Below the pieces are notes generated by a model. It did not search any database, was not told the origin of the DNA, and saw only the letters and a program-made list of their open reading frames with translations. The translations under genes and the position numbers were made by a program. From NCBI GenBank assembly GCA_018907035.1, contig JACCIC010000142.1:1235001-1299000 (forward strand): a DNA stretch of 64,000 nucleotides. The letters are read 5' to 3'. This document shows, piece after piece, positions 10,680 through 22,403 of the stretch. The DNA is from Sycobia sp. Sy_11 (Eukaryota; Arthropoda; Insecta; Hymenoptera; Epichrysomallidae). Every line of letters begins with the position of its first letter. The first letter of the stretch is position 1.

Positions 10680-11915
10680 GAAGGCAAACCCTCCAAACGA
10701 TTTTAATGACTGGCTCCAAAGTCTATACGAGGAGGAGAAAGACATCATAACAACGGAGTTGGAATAAAAAAATGATGGTTCCCCATTTCAGAGGGTTGCC
10801 AGGCTATATAGCAGACTGGCAGGAAACTATAGCCCGGGAGACTTTGTGGAGTATGAGAGTGGAGGCGATATCGCAAAAATACGCGCGCGTAGAGATAAAA
10901 ATTTATTAAAAATTGTAACCTGGACAATGCGTGATGCAACGAAAACGTATATCTTAAATAACATGGAAACAACATACGCCGAACAAGCTGATAATTCAGT
11001 TGACACACAGCAGGCTCGGGAAGTTAATCCTAGCACAGGGCAAAGACGTAGCACAACAGCTGTCGATCAGCAAATGCAAAACCTGATCGATTTTAATTTG
11101 GCAGAGATCAACAGGCACGAACCGCTCGTATGTAATACAGTCAATGAATCGTCGATTCAGGCAGCCATAAGGAGCGTAGCTACGTCCCCCGACTCGTCTG
11201 TCATGAATGACATTACACGTCAGGCGAAAGTCTCGTATCTCATATATCAGGTGCAGCAGTCGAACATTAGTCTGCTAACCCGAAAGACAATCTAACATTA
11301 GTCCTGTATTACACAGCTAACAGAATATGCTACAAACTTGGATGCGAGAACAAAACAGGCCCAGCGCACTGACATTGCTAAAACCGTGCGCCAATGGAAA
11401 ATCCAGTCCAATGGTGCCAAAAAAAAGCGTTGAGAAATTTCTGCAGAGGATCACGGAATTTCGCTGATTGATGCCGCTCACGGACGAGGATGTACTTAAT
11501 GCAATGGTGGAGGCCCACGACATCGACCGACGCTTTCAAGCTGAGCTGATCAGCGAAGTACAGCGGCGTACGCAAACCCAACGCGAGCCAACACGTGACT
11601 ACGTGTTCTGCTTGCTGACCATCCTAAATCGGTCCGAAGAAGGGCGAAAAACAGCTTGCTCTCATCTACCGTAATCTACTCCCGGAGATACAGAAGTTAG
11701 TTCCGCGGGAGAAGATTACGTGCGTAAATCGGCTAATCGAGCTCGCTCGAGAGGCCGCATGCGTCCTCCACGCAGAGCGCAACGATAAGCCACCTCCGTC
11801 ACCCTAGGACTGCATAATGCCCGAAGTGGCTTTTCATGCGGCAGACACGTCTCGGACGCGCCCGAAGCCAAAGATCGCGGCCGCGGACGTGAAGTCGCCC
11901 GATTCAAAGCTTTAG
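10680..11915 (+). pseudogene. Gypsy gag pseudogene, copy A
   Basis: Gag forms the virus-like particle shell. The start ATG at 10680 (MKANPPNDFNDWLQ) is shared with copy B (ATGATGGCAAACCC). A stop and frameshift near 10767-10790 lead into the frame read from 10846 (GDIAKIRARRDKN) up to 11295. A deletion or frameshift region follows. Capsid-like sequence resumes near 11400 (VEKFLQRITEFR) and continues through RRTQTQREPTRDYVFCL and, in another frame, YRNLLPEIQKLVPREKITC to about 11810. The last two blocks resemble the usual Gypsy capsid core. No zinc knuckle is clear. At least four frame breaks rule out function. Confidence 0.75.
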
Positions 11916-12299
11916 TTGAGAAGTCTTGTAAGCCGCAGGCTTTAGCTCCACTTCCCCTGATTTAAAGGCGCCAGTTGTCCCAGCTCTTATAACGAAGAGG
12001 AGCAGTCGCGACTCACGCCCGCTGTCGCCAAGTACAGGGAAGATCGGAGCGTCGACCACACCGAAGTCAGAAAGGAAGCCATCCTTCAGGAGAAAGCTCG
12101 AGCATAAGCTCCTCAGCGACAGGAACAAAGGTCGGACAGCACGTCCTCATCCGCGGTTCTTATGATGGGGTTGTGGTTGGCCAGGTCATACGTTGCGCAG
12201 CTATCCTGAGTGTTTGGGAAATGCGAAAAAGGGCGAGTGTTTGTGGTCCAACTCGCCCCTACGCTCCGTGAGACCTCTGAAGATCAGCAGGCAGCTTCG

Positions 12300-12790
12300 A
12301 GGACACAGGGTAATGATGACTGGCTCCTCCTGTTTCTAAAGGCGGAGTATCACGACCGTGACTCCGCTGACTCAGCCAAAAGTGTCGACTCGATTCGGTA
12401 TTCACGATGGTGGGTAGAGGTGGGCATAGGCGAGTTTCGATGCAGGGGCTGCTCGTACAGCTTTCGGAGCAATCGGCCTGTAGATTGCATCTGCCCTTGG
12501 TCGTCTAGTTCGATCCTTTCCCGGATCTGGCACTCGACTGACCACGGGAAAAATTGAGCCCATAATAGGCCAGATGGCCCATCCGTTTGCCATTGCAGAC
12601 GTTGAAATGGAGTTAGACTTAATTGCAGACTTGGAAAACGACTATCTGCTCGGTCAGACTTTTACCGCGCTTTCAATGCGGCCATCCAACCGCGCGACAA
12701 CACCATGTTTTTCGAGGGTACTGCGGATTTCATTCCGCTACAACTTTGCACCGTCTCAGTTACCTAGGCGTATTCGCTTACCCCTATAGG
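12300..12790 (+). pseudogene. Gypsy protease region, copy A
   Basis: In Gypsy elements an aspartic protease processes the polyprotein. Here the recognisable part is the C-terminal half: EPIIGQMAHPFAIADVEMEL followed by ENDYLLGQTF (about 12555-12665), placed just before RT as expected. The catalytic DTG/DSG block should lie near 12370-12500, but I cannot read it in one clean frame. The 11916-12300 stretch has no confident domain and several frame breaks. Confidence 0.55.
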
Positions 12791-12799
12791 CTTGGCTGA

Positions 12800-14165
12800 G
12801 ATAACGTCGAGCTCTCGAGGAACTCCTCGATCAGATACTACCTCCGGCTGATAAACCTCTGGGCTGCCTGCATCTGACAGACCACTTGATTGATATCGGC
12901 GATGCTAAGCCGATTAAGCAGCGTTATTATCCGGTCTCTCAGAAGATTGAGCTGGAGATGCATGCGCAAGTTCGCAAAATCGTTGATCAAAGTGTATGCC
13001 CTGTCTTGATGGGTTGCAAGAGCGACGGGAGCTACCGATTCTGCGTGGATTATCGCAAATTCAATTCCGTGTCCAAGGTCAGCGCTATTCGCTCTCTTAC
13101 ATAGATGTAATTTTAGGGAAACTAAGAAACCGCGATATATCTCTACAGTGGACCTCAGCAGCGCCTACCACCAGGTCCCTCTTTGGGAGGACTCGCGACA
13201 CCTCTCTGCCTTCACGGTGCCAGGCATAAAGTTATTTGAATGGACACGTATGCCTTATGGTGTCACCGATAACTGCTGAGCGGCCCTCAAATGGAGCCGG
13301 TGGCCTTCGCCTACCTCGATGATGTGATCATCGGTACGGAGAGCTTTAACGAGCAGCTCAGGTGGCTCGAACACATTCTGCGACGAATTTTTGATGCCGG
13401 CTTTACGATTAATAGGCAGAAGAGCAAATTCGGACGCGCAGAGGTACGGTTTCTCGGCGTCCTTCGGTTAAGATTGCACAAATGTTGACTTACGCCGCAC
13501 CAATGAACCTGAGCAAAGCAGCTCCGTAGGTTTCTATGCCTTGCGCCCTGGTATCGCAAGTTCTTCGACAACTTTGCAACGCTTGCCGAGCCTCTCAGCC
13601 GATTAACCAATAAGAGCATCAAGTATCATTGGGGAGAAGAGCAGCAGCAAGCTTTCGAACATATCCGGGCGCTCGTCGCATCTGCACCAGTCCTTTCTCG
13701 ACCATCGTTGGGAAAAACGTTCCTCATCCAGACGGACGCCAGCGACTCGGAACTAGGTGCCGTGCTCACGTAATCAGTTGATGGCGTGGAGCGCGTCCTC
13801 TCCTACACTAGTCGCACGATGACTGCGGCTGAGCGTAACTATTCGGTCACCGAACGTGAATGCCTCGCTGTGCTCTGGGCTGTGCGTAAATTTCGCCCGT
13901 ACATCGAGGCCTTCCACTTTCAGGTGATAACCGATCACAGCAGCCTTCTTTGGCTGCACTCATTGCACAACCCCACGAGCAGACTCGCCCGTTGGGCCCT
14001 GGAATTACAGGGATATGACTATGAAGTTATCTACCAGAAAGGTACCTTGAATTGCGTACCAGATGCCCTCGAAGTCGCCTCCCTCGGCGTCAACGATGTG
14101 CAAGATTCCTGGTATTTGTGCCTTTGCAAGAAAGTGGTGAGCGATCCGGCCGACGACCCATGGTA
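12800..14165 (+). pseudogene. Gypsy reverse transcriptase and RNase H, copy A
   Basis: RT copies element RNA into DNA. Visible in order are the palm entry blocks (KQRYYPVSQKIELEM, about 12910), FCVDYRKFN (13040), LSSAYHQVPL-like sequence (about 13150, frameshifted), and the active site FAYLDDVIIGTE (about 13306), with both YLDD aspartates kept. RNase H follows: FLIQTDASDSELGAVL (13725), a stop at 13771-13773, LSYTSRTMTAAERNYSVTER, then the tail LARWALELQGYDYEV and GTLNCVPDAL. The frame changes several times (near 13100, 13270 and 13490) and carries stops. The order protease-RT-RNase H-integrase defines Ty3/Gypsy. Confidence 0.88.
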
Positions 14166-15138
14166 GAAAGCCGTTGGGCAACGACTGTACTACTATCGTA
14201 CCGATTCGGCCGTCGAAAGTTTAGTAGATGACCAGGATGCGTAAATGTTAGTCGGCCTAAAGAAGATCGCCGTACCGTTCTTCATGAATGTCATGAGGAG
14301 CCCACAGCTGGTCATTTCGGACGCCACAAGTCGTATGCTGGAGACGTCAGGATTCCGTTCCCACGATCTACCCGAGGATACGAGTATTTGCTCGTCTTCA
14401 TGGATCTACTCACTCGCTGGGTAGAGTGTATCCTTATCCGAATGGCGAATGCGCAAATGAGTTGCCGCGAGTTAAAAGATTGCATATTTTTACGCTTTGC
14501 TACGCCCGAAGTGTTCCTACGGGACAACGGCATTGAATTTCGTAATAAGATCATCGAGAAATTCATTGTGGAGCGTGGGGTAGATCATTCAACGATACTC
14601 CCTTATCAAGCTCAAGCTAATCCGGCTCAAGTTAATTGGACTCTGAAGATCGCGATAATCGCCTTCATTGAGGAGTCTGATAGCACTTGGGATGCGAGCT
14701 GATGTTTGCGTACAACACATCCGTATAAGAGTCCATTGGCGTAACTCCGGTCTTCCTCAACACGGGTCGTCACTCGAGACGTCGCGATGTTCAATACGCG
14801 ATTGGCGTTCACGTATGGCGGCGTAATCGCATCCTCTCGTCTGGCATACAAGGCGTCAGCGCCAAGCTTGCCCCGAAATTCGACGGGCCCTTTACCTTTC
14901 GTGGAGAAACTCGGCACGAATGTTTATCTACTGAGCAACTCTAGTGGAAGAGATACTGGTAAGCATCATGTCGCCAACCTGAATCCCTATAATCGAGATC
15001 ATGACCCCGATAGCGGGTCCGACACGGAAGAGTCTTCGGGCGAAGAGCATGACTGCAATGCGTCTGATTGTAATGTTGAGGCGAGCGAGCGAAACCGCAT
15101 TGTAACATCACTGGTGAACGTGCTGCGTGCCTCATTGT
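14166..15138 (+). pseudogene. Gypsy integrase, copy A
   Basis: Integrase inserts the DNA copy. The first catalytic aspartate is in LVFMDLLTRWVEC (about 14391) and the second in FLRDNGIEF (about 14520). The third block reads YQAQANPAQVNWTLK, one residue shorter than family members, and lacks the catalytic Glu expected after the NP. The C-terminal part is split between frames, with GPFTFRGETRHEC in one and the acidic tail SGSDTEESSGEEHD in another, ending with a stop at 15138. The zinc-binding N-terminus (14240-14380) is too decayed to trace. No envelope gene follows. Confidence 0.82.
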
Positions 15139-15632
15139 AATCTCGATATGAGCGTGCGAAGCGATCTCGCCGCGTGCAATGCCACGCGGCCTAACGCGGA
15201 TGTCGCGCCGCGTAGCTTAAGGAGACCGCATGGGACGCGAACACTAACCCGTCGAAGGACTGAAGCGCGAGCCCCTGCGAAGCCCCATAACAGCGAAGCC
15301 GCCTGTCATAGCTGCATACAACTGGTAAAGCGAAAAGCTGGTCGCACCAGAAAATGTGCTCAGCACTACCGCGGGGCCAATCCCCCGCCGCACTCGGGCC
15401 CAAGCCCGAACAGATCAACAGACGATCTACAATACTTTTCATTCCATCGTTTGAGTTGAGTATCTTCTCTCTTATATTCACTTTTATACTTATTTTTACT
15501 ATCTTTCCTACGGGGAATACCTTTTGATTTTGAGTTGTCTTTCCATACATAAAAAATGGTGGTATTCAGCGTAACAACTCGTAGAGTACATCACTAGTCT
15601 ACAACAGATAGTTCCTTCCTTGTGCCAAAGTA

Positions 15633-16394
15633 ATGAGTGCTTGGAGCAGTAGTGAGTCAGAACCAAAAGAGGATTATGCTGAAGATAGAACTGGTGAATC
15701 ATAACCAAATGCCTCTTCAGCAACCTTTGATGATTCTGGGAGAGATAACGGTGTATTTTTTTATTCCATCTATTTCTATTCCATAAAAAGCTTTGTAGGT
15801 AATGATAATTTTTATGTAAATATTCCTATAACAGGAAATTGAACCGAGGTAAAATTGAAGTATTCCTTACCTATTACCGATTCTTGGTTAGCAATAAAGT
15901 GGATGGACAAGAAAGAAGTTTACATGATAACAATAGTCCATAAAGCTGGTTACGCAAATACAGGGAACAAACATTGGAGTACTAATAAAGAAATTATAAA
16001 ACCAATATGTATAGTGGACTACAATAAATGGTATCGAAAGCTTTTGTTTCACTTACTTGATTTTGTTCTGGTAAATTCTCATGCATTACATAAAATGAAA
16101 AGTACCACTAGCGAAAAGATTTCTTATCCTGATTTTCGTTTAGAAGTGGTATGGGGCTTACTGGGGATACATTCTGATGACTTGCGTCATTCAAGGCAGT
16201 CGAATAACTCTTGGCTTACTGGGAAACACTTTCCTAAGAAAATTGACCAAGGGAAAAAGAAAGAAGGTAATTGGAGTTTCTGCCTCAAGACTAAAACCAG
16301 ACAACAAAGCACTTATGAATGTAGAGCTTGTGAGGTTATTCTATATATAGATCCGTGTTCCGAAACTTATCACACCAAAGAAGTCTTACCTTGA
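15633..16394 (+). pseudogene. piggyBac transposase, internally deleted
   Basis: PiggyBac transposases cut and paste at TTAA. The ATG at 15633 opens an acidic N-terminus (MSAWSSSESEPKEDY), as is usual. The same frame continues to 16394 with two stops (after GES and after ITGN). Recognisable parts are the beta-strand block IKWMDKKEVYMIT, HKAGYANTGNK, then PICIVDYNK joined directly to WYRKLLFHLLDF, and a terminal cysteine-rich zinc region (ECRACEVILYIDP). Intact proteins have some 570-600 residues; this has about 250. Most of the central DDD catalytic domain is missing, including the MGGVD-type block normally found between VDYN and the RK/WYRK segment. I could not define the terminal inverted repeats. 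Confidence 0.82.
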
Positions 16395-17190
16395 TCAAGT
16401 TGAAAAAAATTATAAAAAATAAAAGAAAATCATAAAGTCAGATGTTATCGATAGATTCATATATATCTTAGGAGCGCAATACGAGAAAAATACAAAATAA
16501 ACTTCTAACAAAGTCGAAAAATGTATAAAAAACTAGGTAAATATAAAAAATAAAAAGAATGAAAAAAGGAGCTATATTACCCTCTACCTCCACGTCGTTA
16601 GGTCTGGGTAAAATAGAAGGAGAGTGGAAGGCCTAAAAACTCCATATTCTAAAAAAAGAAGCACGAATCAAAACCCATAAACCCTGAGATGGCCATATAT
16701 CCAGAAGAATGAGTATAATTATGTCTATTCACAATCAAACAAGTGTCTATAAGTATAATTTTTGTTCTAGTATATATAATAATTTCTGCATTTGACCTTG
16801 AAGTGACCTTGTTTGACCTCTAAGGACTGCGATCATGAGCAGTTATGACCGATCAGACTGCCGATTTGAATGCAGGACAACTCAAAACCTTGTTATGATT
16901 TTGTTTTACCGAACTAAAAATTTTTCATGACCCTCCAGGTTCGGAGAGCCGATATATCGGCTGGGTCCATGAAAGAACCAATGTACATAGTTGATGGGTG
17001 ATACAAGATATCAATTTGGGCACTTTCAAAGGAGGTTTCGAAACCTCAAAACCCGGCCCTTTAAAGGTTAAATACATATCTCCATGTTGCTGCACTGACA
17101 CTAGCCCGGAACTGTTATTGACATTACTTCAACCTGGTCGGCAGTCCTTGCGTGGTCCATTCACAGTCAATTCTTTCATGCTATTAGGAG
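16395..17190. other. non-coding stretch with palindromes
   Basis: No gene is visible. It contains an imperfect hairpin (TTACCC...GGGTAA, about 16577-16612), three TGACCT half-sites spaced 10-11 bases apart (16793-16820), and two perfect 16-bp palindromes, AGCCGATATATCGGCT (16947-16962) and GAGGTTTCGAAACCTC (17032-17047). Confidence 0.6.
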
Positions 17191-18461
17191 TGTGAATAAG
17201 TCTTTCCCGTTTTTTGTAAGAGATGGCGCCACCAATACTGTGCGAGTATTCAATGGTTACATATGTCATAATCAAAGCTTATTCATATGTCAACAATTCC
17301 ATACTAACACATTAGTTAAAATTTTTTCGCATCATAAATTTTTGATATCGTGAAAATGTCGAAATTTGAGCCGAGTCAACGTCATTTGCGGGAAGTTTCA
17401 CTTTATTGGTTCAATTTGAAGAAATCTGCTGCCGAGACGCATCGATTGCTTCAGGAGGCTTATGGAGAAGGTTGTGTCGATGATTCAAGTGTTCGCGGAT
17501 GGTTTCGACGCTTCAAAAGCGGTGATTTCGACGTGGAAGACAAGGAGCGTTCCGGCGGCCGCAAATCTTTGAAGATCGAGAATTGGCGACTTTGCTTGAT
17601 GAAGATTCTTGTCAAACGCAAGAAGAACTTGCTGAAGCATTGGGAGTTGATCGAACAACCATTTCCAAGCGTTTGCAAGCCATGGGAATGATCCAAAAGC
17701 AAGGAAATTGGGTGCCGTACGAACTGAAGCTGAGAGACGTCGAACGGCGTTTTTTCACTTGCGAACAGCTGCTTCAGCGACATAAAAGAAAGGGTTTTCT
17801 GCATCGTATCGTGACTGGCGATGAAAAGTGGATACGTTACGATAATCCGAAGCGAAGAAAATCATGGGGACTACCCGGCCATGCATCATCATCGACGGCC
17901 AATCCAAATATTCATGGCGCCAAGCTCATGCTCTGTATATGGTGGGACCAGCTAGGTGTGGTTTATTATGAGCTTCTGAAACCGAATGAAAGGCTCACAG
18001 GCGAGGTCTATCGACGACAATTGATGCGTTTGAGCTGCGCACTGCGAGAAAAACGGCCACAATACTCCTACAGGCACGACAAAGTTATTTTGCAACATGA
18101 CAATGCTCGTCCACATGTTGCAGCGCCGGTGAAAACATACTTAGAAACGCTCAAATGGGAAGTCCTACCCCACCCGCCGTATAGTCCAGACGTTGCTCCG
18201 TCTGATTACCATCTCTTCAGATCGATGACGTATGGCCTGGCTGACCAGCACTTCCATTCCTACGAGGAAGCCAAAAAATGGGTGGATGACTGGATAGAGG
18301 CCAAACCGGTCGAATTTTTTCGCAACGGGATTCGTATGTTGCCAGAAAGATGGGAAAAAGTTGTAGCTAGCGATGGCCAATACTTTCAATAATTCATTTG
18401 TAACCATTTTTTCACAATAAAGGCTCAAAATTTGAAAAAAAACGGGAAAGACTTATTCACA
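17191..18461 (+). mobile_element. mariner element with matching TIRs, nearly intact
   Basis: TGTGAATAAGTCTTTCCCG at 17191 recurs inverted at the right end (to 18461), giving TIRs of about 26 bp with an identical core. The right flank is TA; the left flank reads AG, so one side of the TA duplication has changed or the left end lies slightly differently. The only coding content is the transposase. It lies immediately beside a minus-strand R1-clade LINE. Confidence 0.92.
17356..18392 (+). pseudogene. mariner transposase, one frameshift
   Basis: Starting at ATG 17356 (MSKFEPSQRH), the N-terminal helix-turn-helix region (FNLKKSAAETHRLLQEAYG, WFRRFKSGDFDVEDKERSGG) is open up to about 17570. There a one-base loss moves the frame, and the rest is open to the stop at 18390. 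All three catalytic aspartates are present: VTGDEKWIRYDN, ILQHDNARPH and SPDVAPSDYHLF (DD34D spacing). WVPYEL also matches the family. Reading through the shift gives about 345 codons, the normal mariner length. It is the youngest-looking transposase in the window, inactive only by that shift as far as I can see. Confidence 0.9.
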
Positions 18462-18462
18462 T

Positions 18463-20109
18463 ACCTGATAGAATCTCATGTATACTCGGAACTGCATTCA
18501 ATCTTCTCACAGTTTTTGAATCATCCAGACATCCATTCGCTCTTTTGCTCCGCAGCACATGCGTAACATATTTTGCAATCGATCGCCAGCTGTCCACGTT
18601 CGTTGTCATCAAACTCGTCAGGTTTTTGGCGCGATCGTGCTTATCCTTGTCTGTAGCCTTAGTCATAATTCGGCTCAATGGTCGCACACGAAGAACGTGT
18701 GCTCCGCATCGTCCCAAGCTCATCCGCAATACTTGCATTCCGTAGAGGTAATTCTCTTCATCCTTCACAAATTCACATAGGGAAGTATCCATGTCCGGAA
18801 AGAAACTGGGTAAATTAAAATTTCACCAGTATTAGTCTTTTCATTCATTGTCCTCGTTCGTACGTCGTCCAAAGACTGCAACGTTTTGATCGCCTTTACC
18901 CGTCCTTGAGGCGCAGTGTCTTCACTTCCAACATTCGCGTTCCGCTCATGAATACACATCCATTCAGCGATCACGAAAGCGATTCTTAACGCGTCCACCC
19001 ATTGTACGCTTCTATGGCGTTCGCTCCTTTTCTTCCATTCGATCGAGTCGGTATCGCTCATCAGCAGTCTATGTACGTTCTGTCTCAGTCCATTCGTGTT
19101 GGTCATCAGTCTACTTAGAGGCTTTGTCCTTTCTGCTGCCTTGTTCGTCACATTTTGTAGGTGAGATCAAAATTTTAGCTTCGTATCCAGGGTGACCTCA
19201 ACATACTTCACTCCTAGTCTCCACCTACCGTTTCGTCCGTTCCGTTTCCGTCCCTACCGTCATCGGAACCACTGTTTCTATACGTCTACTAGTCAGCAGC
19301 AATAACTCGGTTTTTTGAAGCGCGCGCTGCATGGTACACCGCGGTCTGTCATCCATTCAGTTACCTGTCTCCGGACCTGATTCAATTTTCACTGAATCAA
19401 CTGATATTCGCGCGCGACTTTCGAGTTCGTCCGTGTCTAGGTGCTTGTGGTTCCACGCGACAGGTTTTGTGCCTCGTCCTTCCTTCTCTTTCGATGCGTT
19501 TGTCAGTTCGAAGGCAATATACTCATGGTCACTGGCCTTATAGCTTTCATTCACCCGCTACGCACTTACTCTAGTCCGAATTCTGTTCGAGGCCAAAGTC
19601 ACATCTGATATGGAGTTACCATATCCGGGTCGTCTGTACGTCAGTGTCGTTCCTTCGTTAAATTCTGCCAGGTCCACCCTTGCGAACATGTCCAGCACAA
19701 ATCGTCCTCATTTGTTGGTCGATGGCATTTCTCACTCGATCGGTTGCGCGTCATTTTCGGTACCGCGTCCTCGATTTTTTTGAGCTTCGCCACTTACTTA
19801 GAACACTGTGGGCTCAGCTCAGGTAAACGCTGACATAGGTAACACCAGCGACTCTTGCCTCAATCCTGCTCCACACTAAGTTCGAGACGCCCTTCCCATG
19901 AAACAAAACTGCCGACTTACCCGAGCTGCTACTGAGCTAAATCGGTGAACGACTGTCTTTGTATTGCTCACTGATAATGAGCACGTCAATGTCCAGTTCC
20001 ACCGCAATCTGCAGGAGTAGTGCGTCAGCTAAACTACTCCTATTCATGTGCACTCCTATTCACCTACACTACTCCTATGCACTGGAGTATCGTTATCGTC
20101 ATTGTGTGA
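18463..20109 (-). pseudogene. LINE ORF2 fragments: endonuclease and RT tail
   Basis: The endonuclease is readable as LDIDVLIISEQYKDSR (about 19975), YVSVYLS, LDMFARVDLAEF, YGNSISDVTLAS and VNESYKASDHEYIAFEL (19510-19554). The last carries the D-H active-site pair (SDHEY). After a jump come the RT thumb blocks (LLLTSRRIETVV, VTLDTKLKF, about 19330-19170) and the C-terminal region KAAERTKPLSRLMTNTNG, down to the window's 18463. The catalytic YADD segment is absent, so the internal deletion took most of RT. Stops and frameshifts are frequent. Confidence 0.75.
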
Positions 20110-20560
20110 CTGTCTTTGTCTTCTGTTCTGTTAGAGCTGCCCTGAATGCGACACATGAGGACGAGCCAGCTAAGTGTCCCCTGTCCTGGATGTAATCCCC
20201 AGTGCACAAGAAGCACTCCCCACGGCTCTTACAATCGCTGTGGTAATGACCCTTGAGACCGCATCGCCAGCGGCAGTTTCGTCTGTCCGCTCCTTTACAG
20301 TCTTTCCGTAAATGACCGAACCCGAGGCATCGGTAGCATCGCGGGATGCGTACCCTAGCTCTTATTCTTGAGATAACCCACCCGATTTTAATGCGTCCTT
20401 TCTTTAAGAGGTGGGTTGCATCTTTTACTGCACGTTTACTACCCGCAGAGCTCGCGTCGGACCGTAGCGAGAGAATGTTTGTTCGCGTGTTTTCGAACGC
20501 GCTCAGTTTTATTTCCCTCTATTCTTTCGCTGATGTCGATGACTTTATAGAAAGTATATA
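20110..20560 (-). pseudogene. LINE ORF1 C-terminus, zinc knuckles
   Basis: On the minus strand the sequence reads THLLKKGRIKIGWVISRIRA, then CYRCLGFGHLRKDC (a full CCHC knuckle), CRWRCGLKGHYHSDC (a second) and CFLCTGDYIQDRGHLAGSSSC (a third, unusual spacing). The block preceding the knuckles is the one typical of R1/TRAS-type ORF1 proteins, which bind element RNA. The upstream part of ORF1 is not recognisable above 20560. Confidence 0.75.
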
Positions 20561-20744
20561 TTGTATTATAATACAATATGTAACTCCATTACTTTTATTA
20601 CGATTTATTATTCATGAATGAATGATTTTTATTCATTAATTAATTTATAATAAATTTTATTGTTAATAAATTTGTGCGAGCTTAGGGCTCGTCACATACT
20701 TCTTACTATATTTTCTTTCCTATATTGGTACCTTTCTTGCTGTC

Positions 20745-20830
20745 CATTTGCAATTTGAGCGCCATCTCTCCATTAGTGTGTGTTTGTTAGCTGTTTTCTC
20801 ATCTATTATCTAATAGCTGTACGTGCACAC
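20745..20830. mobile_element. mariner-family terminal fragment
   Basis: TTTGAGCGCCATCTCTCC and ATTAGTGTGTGTTTGTTAG match the subterminal repeats of the mariner deletion element at 47256-48041 (left arm about 47295-47345, right arm about 47890-47935). No coding sequence accompanies it. Confidence 0.55.
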
Positions 20831-20948
20831 ACCTAACGCATACAAATTTAGAAAGTCCGGTTAGAAAAGTGCACCTGCAATGAATAAATTAAGTTCAACT
20901 CATGATCAAGTACACATGTGTATATGTAGATGCACTTGTATATGTATA

Positions 20949-21005
<57 letters not shown>

Positions 21006-21350
21006 AAATAAGAAGTATAAATTATATATGTATAATGTATGTATGCTTCTATATTAATATATATGAAGAAACCAAAAAATCTATATAATTTAAAACAAAA
21101 TAAGATTTTTTTACTAGTTATCTATAAAAATTATTATATAAACACGCTTAAAACAGATATATTAAAGGCACTTATAATATAAAAAACACCTATACCTGAT
21201 AAATATATAATTAACCCTATACAATTAACTATATAACTATCTATAAAAAGCAGAGAATGCGCACATAAATCTAATGGTATTATATATGCAATAAGTATAT
21301 CAGATACATATACGCCAATATGTACATCTGCATTTATGTATATGTGTTTC

Positions 21351-21399
<49 letters not shown>

Positions 21400-22400
21400 T
21401 ATATTTATACACATAGACTCATATGCTATCCCATATGAGTAAAATTTATGAATATTATATTGGTAACGTTATTATTGTAACGATAATATCATCACCCGAA
21501 AGTGAAGAAAAATATTATCACATAAATAAAAATAAGAATTTATATTAATATTAAGAAATACAAAAATATCTGTAATTTTGATACTCCTAATGCCCTCTAG
21601 GAGAGAAAGAGAGAGAGGCTATTCTTATCAGACTCAGGCCTCGAATTTTCCGAGCCAATCATAGGGATATCCGAATAATAGGAACTATCCGCGCCTCCAC
21701 CAGAAAAAGCGGGTTTTCACGCTCTCTGTCTACTACATCTACTACGTCACTACTACTACGTCTACTACTGCTACTACTGCTATTCTACGTCTACTCTACG
21801 CCTACTCTATTTCTACACTGCATCTACACTACTCCAGTCTACTCCTACAACTCGACGATCCAGTTTTTTACACAAGTTCATGCAATTTTCGTTAGTTATT
21901 TTTTATTCATATTTGACGATAAATTTCTTTTATGTCGGTCCACAAGACAATACCACGTTTTCCACAGTCTCAAAATAATAGAAAATCAATTTTAAATAAT
22001 AATATAAATCAATACACTTGGTATCATAAAGAGTATATTTCAGTCATCTTGGCTGATTTATCATAAATAATCTTCAATTTTATTGTTGTATTTTCATCTT
22101 TTATTACCGCATGATGCAGTAAATAAAAGTGCGGTCTTCGTAGTTTGAACTATATATTTCGATCTTATGACGAAGCGCTTTATATTCATTCATAAAAACA
22201 ATATATTGCTTTTTTAATACTGGATCACGTTTGATTTTTTTATTTTGCAAAAAGCAGTTATACTAGAAATCTCTTAGACACTGAAGTTGTTTTAACTTCT
22301 TATTGTTGAACAGAATATTTTGTATGCAGTTACCATTGTTGCGATAACTTTTAATTAATAAGACCGTTCAATTTGATCGTTTAATTCTTTGAATTTAATT
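20831..22400. other. AT-rich, microsatellites, CTA-rich run
   Basis: (TA)n runs at 20948-21001 and 21353-21391. 21735-21850 is an irregular run of CTACTA/CTACG units with a GC content above its surroundings. No gene is seen. Confidence 0.7.
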
Positions 22401-22403
22401 AAA

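Larger units (their letters stand above)
8452..15450 (+). mobile_element. Ty3/Gypsy LTR retrotransposon, copy A
   Basis: The order is 5' LTR, long AT-rich leader, gag, protease, RT, RNase H, integrase. The leader and gag match copy B at 57376-62140. No 3' LTR is seen after the integrase end (15138). GC-rich sequence continues to about 15450 and is replaced by piggyBac-related DNA, so the 3' end is lost. The primer-binding site visible in copy B is replaced here by a TTTA-rich run near 9400. Confidence 0.9.
18463..20560 (-). mobile_element. R1-clade LINE, rearranged, minus strand
   Basis: Reading from 20560 down, the order is ORF1 C-terminus with zinc knuckles, ORF2 endonuclease, then the RT thumb and tail. 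The central RT is missing between the endonuclease end (about 19354) and the thumb region (about 19330). The 3' part is cut by the mariner at 18461; I could not recognise its continuation at 17190. Confidence 0.78.
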
